64,000 nt of DNA from a virus. The stretch lies in the IMG/VR virus record IMGVR_UViG_3300023179_000040, positions 1 through 64,000 of that record; one strand, written 5' to 3'. Every line of letters starts with the position of its first letter. Within the stretch, counting starts at the first letter, position 1. Under the pieces are notes generated by a model. It made no database searches and was not told where the DNA came from. It saw nothing but the letters and a program-made list of their open reading frames with translations. Of the stretch, positions 34,901 to 43,900 are shown piece after piece. The translations under genes and the position numbers were made by a program.

Positions 34901-37900
34901 ATATGACGAAACTAGAACCTTAGAAGCTATAAAAAATAGCGATGCTCTAGCTACTAATAGCGATCCAACCGGAGCAAAGGCAAGAGCATCAATAGATGCC
35001 TATGCCGCATCACAAGGAGCCAGAGCACAAGCAGATAGAGTAAGTAGAGGTATGGGTGATGAACCTATTAGCCCTGATGCTGCTGTAGTTGGTACGCAAG
35101 GACCGGTATCGTCTTTAAACAGAGCGATAGATAATGCTGAAGTTGGTAGAGCAGTAGATACTAGAGTTAGAAGAGAAAAACAAGATCAATTAGCAGCTGA
35201 TATTCAAGCTGATGTTGCCAGATCCGCAGCTATGGACAAGAGAGATAAAGAGCTTGGTATATACACCGGAGATATCAATAGAGATATCTATGTTTCTGGT
35301 ATGGGCGATGTATCTTATCAGCCTGGAATGGGATCAAAAATATCTATCGAAGAACAAAAACAGAGAAGACGTGAAAAGGTTATTAAAGACAGATTAACAT
35401 TCACAGATAAAACTGGTAAATATTCACAATCTGGTACTATAGATAGTATTGATGCTAAGACCGGCACTGTGCGTATTGCTAAAATTGATCCAAACACCGG
35501 GGCACCAGTTACGAAAAAAGATAAAGATGGGATAGAAAATCAAGTATATACAACTATACCAATAGATCAATTAGATACAAAATCTCAAGCTAAAATCAAT
35601 AAAGCTCTAGAAAAAGATAGAGCACAGCAAGCAGCAGTGGCTAATGCTACGCTAGATAAAGCCGTTCAAGGCATTTCGATATCTGCTGAGGTGGATTTAT
35701 CATTACCATCTGAATCAACTAAAGCCAAAGCAGATGCCCTAGCTAAAGAAACTATGGAGAGAGCTAATGCTGATCAGGCTAGGTTTGATCAAAGCATTTT
35801 ACCAACATCTAAGCCATCTATCGTTATTGATCCTATTACTCGTCAGCCTAAAACTATTGATGGACAGAATATAGATGTTAAAGCTATAAGGCAAAGATTA
35901 GAACAAGATCGTCAAGATTTACAAGCCCAAATAGAAGATTGGGTTAAGAATGGACAATTTGGCGAAGGTGTGGCTCGTACACAAGATATGAATCTTACTC
36001 AAGCTAAGATTGATAGGTCACTACAAGAATTAGCAGATTTAGAAAATGCAAAATACGAATTTGATACCGCAAGAGAGGAAAAGAATCTTGCTACACAAAA
36101 AAGATATGAAGAGCTAAAGAAAAAGAGTGAAACTGGTAGAGGTCTAGCGTCAGTTAAGGAAGCAGATGAATTTGCTAGACTATCTATTGAGAGAGGAGTT
36201 GCTCCGGGAGAAATTCCTGGAGGAAGAACTGTTGTTGTTGAAAGAGCCATGAGAAGCGAAGCTTTTGCGACATCAGATAAAACTGATGCTTTTGGTCAAC
36301 CTGTTGCTGTTGGAAATATGGAAAAACAATCAACAGAGCAGTATACTAAAGATCTTGTTGAGGAGAAGAGAACTTCACAATATAGTAAATTAACATCGGA
36401 AATTTCTAATAATGCCAGTCAGTCTGTAGAAAATTTAACAGGTTCTCGTTATTTAGGTAATACCGCCGGTTTTGTAACCACACTAGGTTTAGGTATTGTA
36501 TCACCAGAAAATGTTGTAACGCAGGTTGCTACTGGAGGGTTAGGACTTATCCCAGCATTAGGTGTTGATGTGGCTAGTGCCGGAGGAGGTGCTCTAGGTG
36601 CTTATGGTGCAGGAGATTCTCAAGGAGTAATAGAAGCTGCGTTTCAAGGAGCCACTACATTAGGTATGACGGGGGCTTTTAGAGCTTTAGGCGCAGCACT
36701 ACCGTATATTCCTGCTGTTAAGATGCCTAATTTAAGTTTCCCTTATAAGTCATTTGGAAATGGCGTACAATCTTTATTAGATACCGCAGATGAGTCTCTT
36801 ATTAGGGGCATATATGGTGTTGATCCTAAAGTATATCGTAGAGCAGAAAATATAGCTGGTATCAGGGCGGATATACAGGCCGCAGCTGAAGAAGAAGCCT
36901 TCGTCAATTCTGTCACTGATTTTATGACTGGTAAAAATAGTCCAGTTGTTAGAGCGATAAAAGAGGCAGATGCAGACTTTAGATCTGCTCCAGACAGAGC
37001 AGCACAACAAAGAAAAGCATTAGATATAAAAAAACAAGAAGCAACAGCACGACTAGAGCAACAAAAAATAGATGCCCAAAAAGCTGAACAAGAATTTGTA
37101 GATAGTCAAATTACGGATATTCGTGATCGGGTTATAAGAGATGTAGAAGCTGCTAAACAAAATGGAGCCACAGCATCCGGCATAAAAGCAATTGAGTATA
37201 GAGGTAAGGTTGAATTAGAGGAAAAAGGATTATTGCCTAGAGCTGAAGAAAGACTTAATCTTGCTCAAGAAACAAGACGCAAAGCAGAAGCTGATCAAGC
37301 TATTAAAGAAATGCAAGACTCATTTAATACTACTAGCGCACCAATACCATCGAAACCATCACCTAAAAAGCCAAAGAAACTTGCTACTGGAGGTATTGTT
37401 TATGCTGCTAATGGAGCATTAATCAATGCCCAACAAAAGGGTTCAGACACAGTACCAGCCATGCTTACTCCGGGAGAATTTGTCGTTAACAGACAAGCAA
37501 CTCAACAACATTTACCAGTTCTACAAGCTATTAATAAAGGATACTATAGCAGAGGCGGAATGGTACAATATTTAGCTGATGGCGGTATTGTTGCTCCTAA
37601 GTACTATATGTTTGGTGGATTAAGTAGCGGTATGGGCTTCTTAGCTTCATCTTTCAACAAGGGTAAGGACGGAGCATTAAGTGACGTCGATCCTGCTATA
37701 ATAGCAGAATTCGGCAGGGCTGTACAGTCCCTTAAAGATACTTTTGGTTCACTAGAAAACTTTAAAGATGTTGGCGAGAATATTAAACAGGCCATGAGCA
37801 CAATGAGTCAAAATGTAGCAATGTTTGGTGAGTCTATCAACTCCATACCTCAAGAAGTTGTACACAACATGAGCGCAACAGTTATGCAGCACGTTATGGG

Positions 37901-38063
37901 CTTGGACGGAGCAGAACAAAAATACGCTAAACAATTTGATAGTAAAATGGAGCAAGTGGCACTTAATACAGTAGCCACAGCTCGTCATAGAGATGCTAAA
38001 TTACACGAAGAAGACCCAGCAACAGTTGGTCAGATTATTGGTCATCAAGCAGGATTGGTATAG
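25998..38063 (+). CDS. giant tape measure protein with embedded enzyme-like domains (4021 aa)
   Basis: Residues 120-450 match the phage tail tape measure core (KAYIDYDRQLVKLQQVTGQS, then ETIATGLRTIFTRIQ). Four LTPGE(F/L)V motifs stand at residues 559, 1201, 2521 and 3823. Embedded segments: a PD-(D/E)XK-like block (Asp700, Glu711-x-Lys713, helix with AYEEII before it); a HAD-like block (DFDRTL at 962, LITAR with Thr1026, VDDD at 1081); two pairs of EF-hand loops (start near 2601, 2622, 2760, 2779). Hydrophobic stretches lie near 1650-1690 and 3490-3540. It sets tail length and is ejected into the host. By the usual 1.5 A per residue the tail could reach about 0.6 micrometre, less for inserted domains. 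Confidence 0.9.
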   Translation: MASGFNLTAQLNLRGPSNIGVIVADIRRQIGSINAAVNLRLDPNAIRNTTQLNASLQGLNRTLNQVTSSASNAAAAIGRLSNALGRVNAGGVAQNLGRVAASTNTIGQSMRDVSTRIVAASSEMQEFGKQSGLAVRRFAAFSTVTGVIYGLTNAINQGVKAYIDYDRQLVKLQQVTGQSAAGLKSLEDTITQLAVGLGVGSAELTQISSTLAQAGLSAKDTERALKALALSSLAPSFDSMNETVEGAIALMRQFGIGANQLEKALGSVNSVAAKFAVEASDLITAIQRTGGVFATASRGVSEGTDALNEFLAVFTSVRATTRESAETIATGLRTIFTRIQREDTINALKSYGVNLTDLDGKFVGAYNAVELLSKGLSKLDPRDLKFSRIVEELGGFRQIGKVIPLIQQFATAQEALKVAQSGQGSLAADAAKAQESLAIQTAKVKEEFLSLFREIGKSDSFQTLVKGALSVTSALIKTADSVKGVLPILGVMLAFKGASAITQFGSGFVQGIRGSGGARGLGQRLGGGSGMSNGGPVRYYASGGLVPGSGDTDSVSARLTPGEFVINKRAVKAIGTSNLNRINRYAVGGPVPIRQLASSTKGGSTIKKYRDTNSDIIQDIDLVSSAIDRKNLPLTDADKKYLFRATLADKGSGKRFKGSIAYLNKNVWGDAYEEIIAKKLGSGWQKTSSIKEMGPSYPLDLYNSSTGELAEVKFTDKPVSIAHILSKKLRQKLISSGRTKKTGWGFTQSVGENVNLGRATVYEPSENEKREFVNAYKTGALDAKASTGGIIRKFADAGLVSATGGKPVSASQIIRLLGAEGAAKAGNISANEVNRILRIRKPDAIEAMIQNNILKEYQKTINRREGAQKARGTRLTSQGLLFGVAGMFGSAFPPVIKTIESNLLKSPVSVKIMSGIMSESTAQSVDEMFASSLNKTANKAAKKIMVADILGKVGLGRELNLDFDRTLAFGADNILSDPKKPKFVEFSDRNKVSGALKTAKLSLLGRELASLVSSKPELLNNLRLITARPASTLDLIQSWLSSKGLPIPLSQFKGLGGPSVSGSQIAKLKAALLSPGSLFVDDDVRNIKAARRRSKEGIESYRYSNRRNTTNINGDATAQGILFEKVIEKLGGPLALKGGGLDFPEGLKGAAKYFGIPANIPTDAKRTINGPSTVEDNIITYLRTKGYATGGEANKNILAMLTPGELVLSPDLASSIGRSKLDKLNHAEKFIKKASGGTISMVPGSGDGDSYGPVPLEVGSYVIRKKAAQALGFNTGGYVQGFAVGGPTLSARPANPTVDNVRIDTNVVSLLQNVGKALTDLGLSSNSAALLLKKNADINYREAQRALEADVRRMRVAGASAQEILDVEARLANVRNSAASNIAARQTLSNTSGQQLQEIQFRAQREREDMINRRRSVARARGRSEDEINAAIADPNYQRFVNNRSFETATTAVTGVSARTLRSQNISGSDIEQVVRQSMMDRRTLAQMDRQYVSQRRQEIFNQLRAEAGVTATKSQIRVLASQALTMAQQEVKERRQILNQQAAAAGVIGPGRGGILGTGIGIGPWSNDPRQGAIYRTLSPMMGGITPRNIMGGIRNFGSSLGTGNAGFFLSMGIGAVAGQSENISSLMGGDKKAQRGRAAAIEGGLSTFASGLSLASGAAMIPVVGPFVAAATVAGSALLAFKDATNASAKALKEYEQEQRTKNIDDINDKINRASETFQKTGNSNELIKLSQQANGAINEDLLIKTRNAAEEKAKSQSTFSWLMGENKPILSSEDYKSLGKDAAKQAEQSAQSARMIIESRIQGGADLNQYGLTEEFAKLSNIIAQADPTFTTFIASTKNMTDAERAQAISVKLAERRLLLMRDAGLVATNSTVMASKAMEEANKAGRKLAQTFESMNRSFSQALGRTQYEAGVNLNNRESRSEDLTGSSRIMISSSRDLNIAENPLAYDSATRAQTYGRVAREIVRPDMAGLDLAERNRRANEANLISQTLNFDTVGVRNRTVGAVNAINNGGTTFEQASAASRTKLEQELANAPSSIRDQILKEFDDIINNIAKGDSKDKSNQDKIKILGETLQNDLGKSAIEAKDNLNQMALEFLKFKDSTLKQFVDSLNKVVQEQLKAAEAIRQARSIVIESRVALRELISGGSIGLGERAQIINNNVGSLTGGITDPTRIRQNIQNLSARKSELNNKLNDPSLSKEERDKAIVELEGLTLSLNKNRTALDELANSTELASAAMSQLQNLQKMQADRLQNIDQILTSTPQELRKFNESLIRVQQRAMGIDPGPSREARKAYNRTLRQTGGNVQAAMMAGQAQMAEDRGTDLRNMEQYRSTWILNQMNEARAQGIELSQEEANRRFNANAANVRGQMANESGAANMYGPGINEGIMASVDPMRDPAFAATARVAMAASDNQARAKEQQAILLTTNATEEFGNALKLLTDQMLLISQRFSLMQQQQGADLGLAPPPGQMRPPVIVPPLFPAQRNQPQRKALGGLIYAANGQFVDFKPMGTDTIPAMLTPGEFVVNRTATEKHLPLLTAINGGNEVRVDGMSSGGLVYLARGGRPGMNMMTNGGNRVDGRVPKRLAVRRDYATFSRLDADSSGYLTSTEIDDEILSRLDGNNDGRLSTVEFFGALPNTRDRRFLGRVDWRKPTIITRALEAQDISYRVFSENRYAKFADKYRDPSTIEQGLMVDPRRPKDPDAVIPKIDIPSLVPNDPRSRMTMDMQRSVNGNLIPIPKTLKEKDPKSLRNSFYRLDVNEDGVLSGTELTSYRDLDTDLNQQITEDEWLGVGFDPYDSLQRERFNITNPFGKGMDARRRALESGMAAYERSVATGEPIRDRKGNIVFDGTAESLKNKREELATIRAARGGKSQTQLIREQKYNDRLVNQRLGSSGYAVGKAQKQIDTEREMFEEERKKISNANPLMTEDEVIQATTDSLNKGGYTIGADVNWWKNERGITATAGQYDETRTLEAIKNSDALATNSDPTGAKARASIDAYAASQGARAQADRVSRGMGDEPISPDAAVVGTQGPVSSLNRAIDNAEVGRAVDTRVRREKQDQLAADIQADVARSAAMDKRDKELGIYTGDINRDIYVSGMGDVSYQPGMGSKISIEEQKQRRREKVIKDRLTFTDKTGKYSQSGTIDSIDAKTGTVRIAKIDPNTGAPVTKKDKDGIENQVYTTIPIDQLDTKSQAKINKALEKDRAQQAAVANATLDKAVQGISISAEVDLSLPSESTKAKADALAKETMERANADQARFDQSILPTSKPSIVIDPITRQPKTIDGQNIDVKAIRQRLEQDRQDLQAQIEDWVKNGQFGEGVARTQDMNLTQAKIDRSLQELADLENAKYEFDTAREEKNLATQKRYEELKKKSETGRGLASVKEADEFARLSIERGVAPGEIPGGRTVVVERAMRSEAFATSDKTDAFGQPVAVGNMEKQSTEQYTKDLVEEKRTSQYSKLTSEISNNASQSVENLTGSRYLGNTAGFVTTLGLGIVSPENVVTQVATGGLGLIPALGVDVASAGGGALGAYGAGDSQGVIEAAFQGATTLGMTGAFRALGAALPYIPAVKMPNLSFPYKSFGNGVQSLLDTADESLIRGIYGVDPKVYRRAENIAGIRADIQAAAEEEAFVNSVTDFMTGKNSPVVRAIKEADADFRSAPDRAAQQRKALDIKKQEATARLEQQKIDAQKAEQEFVDSQITDIRDRVIRDVEAAKQNGATASGIKAIEYRGKVELEEKGLLPRAEERLNLAQETRRKAEADQAIKEMQDSFNTTSAPIPSKPSPKKPKKLATGGIVYAANGALINAQQKGSDTVPAMLTPGEFVVNRQATQQHLPVLQAINKGYYSRGGMVQYLADGGIVAPKYYMFGGLSSGMGFLASSFNKGKDGALSDVDPAIIAEFGRAVQSLKDTFGSLENFKDVGENIKQAMSTMSQNVAMFGESINSIPQEVVHNMSATVMQHVMGLDGAEQKYAKQFDSKMEQVALNTVATARHRDAKLHEEDPATVGQIIGHQAGLV

Positions 38064-38085
38064 TTGATATTGAAAAATAATACGG

Positions 38086-38095
38086 GTGTATATAT
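38086..38095 (+). promoter_or_regulatory. candidate late promoter motif
   Basis: GGGTGTATATATA, 36 nt before the first fibre gene, directly after the tape measure gene. Confidence 0.55.
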
Positions 38096-38121
38096 AACTA
38101 GAGACTAACAAGGTATAAAAT

Positions 38122-39567
38122 ATGATCAATTTTCCTATTACAATTTTAGATAATACGGCCTGTTATTTCTATTCTGAAAATAACTATTTTATCTTAGGGT
38201 ATGCTCTGTCTGGATATAAAGGATTCGATAGTAATCAAAATGGATTAGTAATCCCCTATTTATGCAAAAACCAGGGCAGATACGAGGTTGGAATAGGACA
38301 AATAGAATATCTTAATAATGACAATAAATTAATCTTAAATAGACTAAAAATTTTATCATCATCTGATAATAATAACCCAGTATCTTTTGAAGAAAATTCT
38401 AATAATGCTCTATATTGTTTTGCTAATTCATATAATTTTAATCGGTCATTATCTAGTCTTATAGAAGTTAAAGAGAATACGGAACTGGCACCAATTTCTG
38501 CTACATATTTATTGGATATTAGTGAAAAAAATCTTAATATAACTTTACCAGACCCAACAAATAATGAAAATATAATTATAGAACTTAAAACCAGCACAGG
38601 ACCTTATGTTGTTAATATAATAAATGGTTCTAATTATTATACTACTCTATATGCTGATTCTTATATTAAACTTGCATGTACAGGATCAGACTGGATAGTA
38701 TTGGTTAATCCCGACAATCATTCGCTATTAGATAATGAATCAGCCACTTTTGGTGCTCTTGGGGTTGCCGTAGGAACATCTGGTTCTTTTCAATATAATA
38801 ATGGTGGTGATCTAGGAGATTCTAATGTTTTTGTAGGAGGAAATAATAAGGTTTTATTAGGGTCATCAGAAGAAGCCCTAGCACATGCCATATTACCAAC
38901 ATCTGGCAATTATCCTACCATATTTAATAATAGTAGAAATGCTTCTGATTTTATCGTAAAGGGCAGCGGCGATAAAAATCTTTTTTTTGGATATGATGGT
39001 AAACTAGGCATAAATATTCCTAGCGGATCAAGACCTCAAACATCTTTACATATTATTAATAGTTTATGCCAAGATAGTATAAGAGTAGAAAATCGAAATC
39101 AATGTAATCCTACAAATATCACACTATATCACAAGCCATCAACAGCAATAGATTCTAACTCAATTATCGGAACCATAAATCTATCATGCAAAAATTCTAC
39201 TGGCAATCAAGCAGACTATGCCCAATTAAGAGGTAAAGCAGTATCATCAAATGCCGTTTCTACAAGCGGAGAATTTGCTGTTGCTGTTAATAAAAATGGA
39301 ACATTAATTGAACAACTTAGTATAAATGGAGATAGTGCTTATTTAGGAATTAATAATACTAATAATATTAGAGTAAATAATTCTGGTATATTTTTAAATG
39401 GTAAAGTTAATCTTACTAATATTAAATTTAGTATGCCTACAACAAGTGGACAAATTTTATTAGTAAATAATAATGGAGAAATTGTTTTGACTGATATTAT
39501 GAATTCTCCTATAATTAATATATTAGATGGCGGTACGGTAGTATTTACTGGAGTATGCTCATCATGA
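38122..39567 (+). CDS. putative tail fibre protein (481 aa)
   Basis: N-terminal half is beta-rich with loops (FYSENNYFILGYALSGYKGF). Near residue 290-310 a GYDGKLGINIPSGSRPQTSL segment recalls fibre shaft-to-tip sequences in which a ligand-domain follows LGIN-type units. The C-terminal part (GEFAVAVNKNGTLIEQLSIN, then repeating strand-turns) is fibre-like. It probably sits at the tail tip. It overlaps the next gene by ATGA. Confidence 0.55.
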   Translation: MINFPITILDNTACYFYSENNYFILGYALSGYKGFDSNQNGLVIPYLCKNQGRYEVGIGQIEYLNNDNKLILNRLKILSSSDNNNPVSFEENSNNALYCFANSYNFNRSLSSLIEVKENTELAPISATYLLDISEKNLNITLPDPTNNENIIIELKTSTGPYVVNIINGSNYYTTLYADSYIKLACTGSDWIVLVNPDNHSLLDNESATFGALGVAVGTSGSFQYNNGGDLGDSNVFVGGNNKVLLGSSEEALAHAILPTSGNYPTIFNNSRNASDFIVKGSGDKNLFFGYDGKLGINIPSGSRPQTSLHIINSLCQDSIRVENRNQCNPTNITLYHKPSTAIDSNSIIGTINLSCKNSTGNQADYAQLRGKAVSSNAVSTSGEFAVAVNKNGTLIEQLSINGDSAYLGINNTNNIRVNNSGIFLNGKVNLTNIKFSMPTTSGQILLVNNNGEIVLTDIMNSPIINILDGGTVVFTGVCSS

Positions 39568-40088
39568 TCTTAAAAAGAGATATAACATCTACATCCGCTC
39601 CCGCCCCAGAACAAATAGAGGTTGGAGAGCTTGTTTTTAATGCTAATACCGGCATACTATTTGCTAAAATGCAAAATGGTACCGTAATAAAATATTTAGG
39701 TTCACCAGTTTGTCAGACACCAGACGATCAAACTTGTCCGGTACCTGTACCAGATATCAAAACTAGCGATATTACTAATTTTTGCTGTGGTGGTGATAGC
39801 TTAATCGTTTACATTAATAATCTATTGGTAAATCATAGATATCTTTGTCAAATTACAGATCTTATTTCTAATTCTACTATGGTTATTAGTCAAAATCAAG
39901 TTGAGTTATTACCATTAACAAGCTCATCAAGATCTATGGCTTTGAATCTAACTATTGATAAAAATGTACAGGCTGTTGCTCTGATCAAAATATCTGTTTT
40001 AGAAATAGTTTCAGCCGGAGGAACTACTCAGAACCTAATAAGATCGGAAAAAATTCTGGATATTTGTTGCACTCAATGTAATGGATGA
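39564..40088 (+). CDS. fibre-associated protein with Ig-like domain (174 aa)
   Basis: I chose ATG 39564 because it overlaps the upstream TGA (ATGA). Residues 1-45 show the fibre N-terminal pattern RDITSTSAPAPEQIEVGELV, then FNANTGILFAKMQNGTVIKY. After a Pro-rich hinge comes an Ig-like domain bracketed by cysteines (FCCGGDSLIVYINNLLVNHR, ending DICCTQC). It is the first of a series of small Ig-like proteins. The gene is close to 40097. Confidence 0.6.
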   Translation: MILKRDITSTSAPAPEQIEVGELVFNANTGILFAKMQNGTVIKYLGSPVCQTPDDQTCPVPVPDIKTSDITNFCCGGDSLIVYINNLLVNHRYLCQITDLISNSTMVISQNQVELLPLTSSSRSMALNLTIDKNVQAVALIKISVLEIVSAGGTTQNLIRSEKILDICCTQCNG

Positions 40089-40096
40089 TATAAATT

Positions 40097-40852
40097 ATGG
40101 CTGAAAAATTAATATATAGCCCCAATATTTGCGGTAGCGGTATACTAATTAGTTATACTGGATTAAATTTATCATTAGATGAAACATACAGAATAACATT
40201 TACTAGTTTAGGATCTATACCAACTCAAACCAATGTTACTATTGATCCTACAGGATATTTGCTCAGATCTCAAAAACCATCTCCAGAGCTTAAAACTTTT
40301 GTTAAAATTAATAGTAATATGTCAGATAATTCTAGTAATAATATTATTGCTTTATCTATTTATGATAGTAATGATACTTTAATCTATACTGACTATAAGA
40401 ATCTGGTTTGTGGTACTCTTTGTGGCTCAGGATATCCAATACCGGCATCTCCAACACCCACTCCTTCAGTTACAATTACGCCGACCCTTACTCCAACACC
40501 CACCATCACCCCAACAGTAACAGCATCACCACCAGCACCACCACTAGCCTTCTCAGCGTCTTTTGATAGATACATAAACACATTAGGAGATTGTAATAAA
40601 GTTACTATTAGAGGTAAGGCTCAAGGAGTAATAGGAGAAACTTATAGATATAAATTTAATACTGATATGAATGGATTAGACCTTAAATTGAGCAATCCTA
40701 GCGGAGTTATAACAATACTGGACAATCCAACCTATGTTTATACAGAGATAACTTTGCCTAATTCTTGTCAAAATTATATACTCGAATTTGGACTTTCTGA
40801 CGCTAATCAGACCGTACAATCAATGGCCGTATTTAGGTGTGGTAATTGTTAA
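40097..40852 (+). CDS. two-domain Ig-like fibre protein with Pro/Thr linker (251 aa)
   Basis: Two Ig-like domains (residues 1-110, with GSGILISYTGLNLSLDETYR; residues 155-250, with LGDCNKVTIRGKAQGVIGET) are joined by a Pro/Thr linker (PTPTPSVTITPTLTPTPTIT) near 118-150. Cys residues bracket each domain. It likely forms part of a stalk on the virion surface. It has a poor ribosome site. Confidence 0.6.
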   Translation: MAEKLIYSPNICGSGILISYTGLNLSLDETYRITFTSLGSIPTQTNVTIDPTGYLLRSQKPSPELKTFVKINSNMSDNSSNNIIALSIYDSNDTLIYTDYKNLVCGTLCGSGYPIPASPTPTPSVTITPTLTPTPTITPTVTASPPAPPLAFSASFDRYINTLGDCNKVTIRGKAQGVIGETYRYKFNTDMNGLDLKLSNPSGVITILDNPTYVYTEITLPNSCQNYILEFGLSDANQTVQSMAVFRCGNC

Positions 40853-40858
40853 TGTTTA

Positions 40859-40868
40859 GTGTATTACA
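40859..40868 (+). promoter_or_regulatory. candidate late promoter motif
   Basis: GTGTATTACA, 43 nt before the 1113-residue fibre gene. Confidence 0.45.
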
Positions 40869-40901
40869 TGATGAATATATGATTTTTTAAAAGAGGAAAT
40901 A

Positions 40902-43900
40902 ATGCCCAATCCCACTATTCAATTTGATTTTAGAAATTATGTTCCAGATCAGAGCCTAGGAGCCGGAACTTTCACGCTAGAAAGCAAAGATTGTGTATCA
41001 GATACTCTTATAATTACATTATTGGCCAAAAATTTAATCCCAGGGCATATCTATAAAACAACGTATACATTATTAAATCCTAGCGAAAATACTTGCATCG
41101 ATGCCGGTACATTTTTTAATCCCTCATCCTCAGATTTATATGCATCATCTAGTTCTCAAAATCTAGCCACAACAGCTAAGATCAAATGTTCTGGCAGATA
41201 CGTTATTAGTGCTACAATTATCGATATGACAGAGGGTTTCGGTCAAACAGGATCATCTCAAACAGTATTACAATGCGGAACTAACGATGCCTCATTTTTT
41301 GTTGAAATTATTGATTCAGATATTGAGTCTCCTATAGATTCTACAGATGATATTATAAAATTAGGACTTTGTGATAATCCATTGCCTTTAATAGGTTTAA
41401 TTAAAAATGCTGAAAGAGGCAAAGCATATAAGTATCGTTTTTATGATAATCCAGTTAATAGTATAGCCTTTGAAAATCAAAGTGGTATAATATACGCTGG
41501 TGATAATACACAAAATTTTAATAGTAAAATTGCTTTATCCGGAAATCCATATGCGTTTGTTTATGCCGAGGTACAAGATCTAGATACTAAGATTATAAAA
41601 AATAGTCAACCTGTTTTATTACAGTGTTATCAGACCAATCCCTGTTCAGTTGTGCTACCAACAGGAGTAAATGTTTCTTACGGTATACCAACATATAAAG
41701 AGTGCAGACCAATGGGTTGCACAGCTGCTAGTTTGGTTAAGCTAAATGGAGGTAGTAATTTTACTGTTGGTGATAAAGTAGCATTCGGAGGAGGATCAGC
41801 GCCATGTATAGTGCAAATAGATAAAGTCGGTATTGGATATGAGAGTATTAAAACATTCGGCGGCGGTAGTGGCATAAAAGTAGGCACCATGCTAACTTTA
41901 GGTGGGGGATCTTTAATTAAGGTACAATCTGTTGGCCTTACTAATGATTCTGTTAATAGCTTAACCAGTTGCGGAGGATTCGGTGTTGGTGACCTACTAA
42001 CTACTGTGGGAGGAGATGGCGATGGGGTTATTATTAAAGTTTTAGCCACAGGTTTGAATGGTAGTATATCTTCTTTTAATGTTTTAAATGGAGGATACGG
42101 CTTCACCTATGCTCCAACTGGAGTAAAAGCTATTACAGGAAACGGTAGTTGCGCTAGTGCCTCATTCAATATGAATAATGGTACCATCCCATATGCTGGT
42201 GGTCTTACTAATGATTCATTCTCTATTTATGGAGGAATAGGTTATCAATTCGGACAAATTTTGAGAGTTGATGGTCAGGGAGGAGAAGGAGCAAAAGTTG
42301 AAGTTATTTCTTTAAGTTTAACACAAAATAGTATTAGTTTATCTGGAGGCTCCGGATATACTGTAGGAGATTATGTTACTACTAGTGGGTGTGGAGGTAA
42401 GGATGCATTAATTAAAATTACTTCAGTATCTTCTGGCGGAGCTATTTTAGATTGGGAAGTAGAAAATGGAGGCTATGATTTTGAGTGTGTTCCAACAGCT
42501 TTAATCAGATTAAGTGGTAATGGTAGTGGTGGTTCTATTACAGGCTCAAATTGTTGTTGGGCATTACCATCAGAAGGTGGTATTACTAAAGAATCAATAT
42601 CCGGTATAATTGGTGATGGGCCAGGATATACTGTTGGAGAAAAAATCTATTTACAAGGAGGTGGCGGCTCTGGTGGAATAATTGTGGTTACTAAGGTTGA
42701 TGCTAATGGTAATATACTAGATTTTGCTATAGAGGGCAGCGGTTGCTGCTACACTTCTACCCCATTATTCTTTGATGAGAACGGCGCGACCATTGTTCCG
42801 ACTCCCACCATTAATTTTAGTAAGCTTATTGAGAATCCCATAGTAGTTATTGATTCTGGATCAGGATATGGAGATGCTAACAATCCATTAGTTATTAGAG
42901 ATGATGCTACTGGTACTATCATCGCTAATCCGGGCTTAACTATTTTAGATTTTACACAAAATATACCATTAGGCCCCAACGGGCCTATAGTAATTATTAA
43001 CGCTGGTAGTTTTCCTCCACCAGACTCTCCCATAAGTCCTCCAGAGCCTATTCCTTCAGATCTAAATATATGCTGTATAGAAACATCATATACTCAACCT
43101 CTTAGAGGCTCTATTGTTTGTTCAGGATCTATCACTAAGGACGTAGTAAGTAATTTAATTGGTAAATCTGGATTTGCATTAAATGAAAAAATATATGTAG
43201 AGTCCGCTAATGGAGGTAATGGTGCTGGTGGTGTGATTCAAGTTACAGCAGTAAGTGGCAATATTATTACAGACTTTGTGGTATATAATGGAGGATGCTA
43301 TTATTCTGATCCTATAGCCTTAAGAAAGTCTAATGGTAGTATCATTACTAATGTTATCATAGATTATGATGCATTAACTGGCTCTCCCATAACAGTTATT
43401 GATCCGGGCGATATTAAAGGAAATGGCTGTACCTCTTGCTGTGAAACTATTACTGGTTATGGTATTTGTCCTGATCCTGAAGATATAGTATTTTTTGATC
43501 ATCTACAACCAGATTATGGTCCGCCTAGAACCCCCACACCTACGCCAACAGTTAGTCTAACGCCCTCTCCAACACCACCAGTATTATGCAATGATATTCA
43601 ATCTGCTGGTGGTCAAAATGTAACATCTATTACAAAAATTATTAATGCTGCTGTAGCTGGTCAGAATTATTTAATTATTAAAGATGTTGATGGTTTGAGT
43701 AAAAATACTGTTGTTAATGCCGATGGTATACCTGCTGGTACATATATTACTGAAATAATTAATTGGTTTTCAGATTTTGATAATCGCGTAGTCAATAAAA
43801 AAATCTTTTTAAGTAATGCTATTACAAAAAATATATCCACCAATACAGATTTAAATTTATATTTTGTTGATATCAGATTGATTCAAGTACCTTATTGGCC

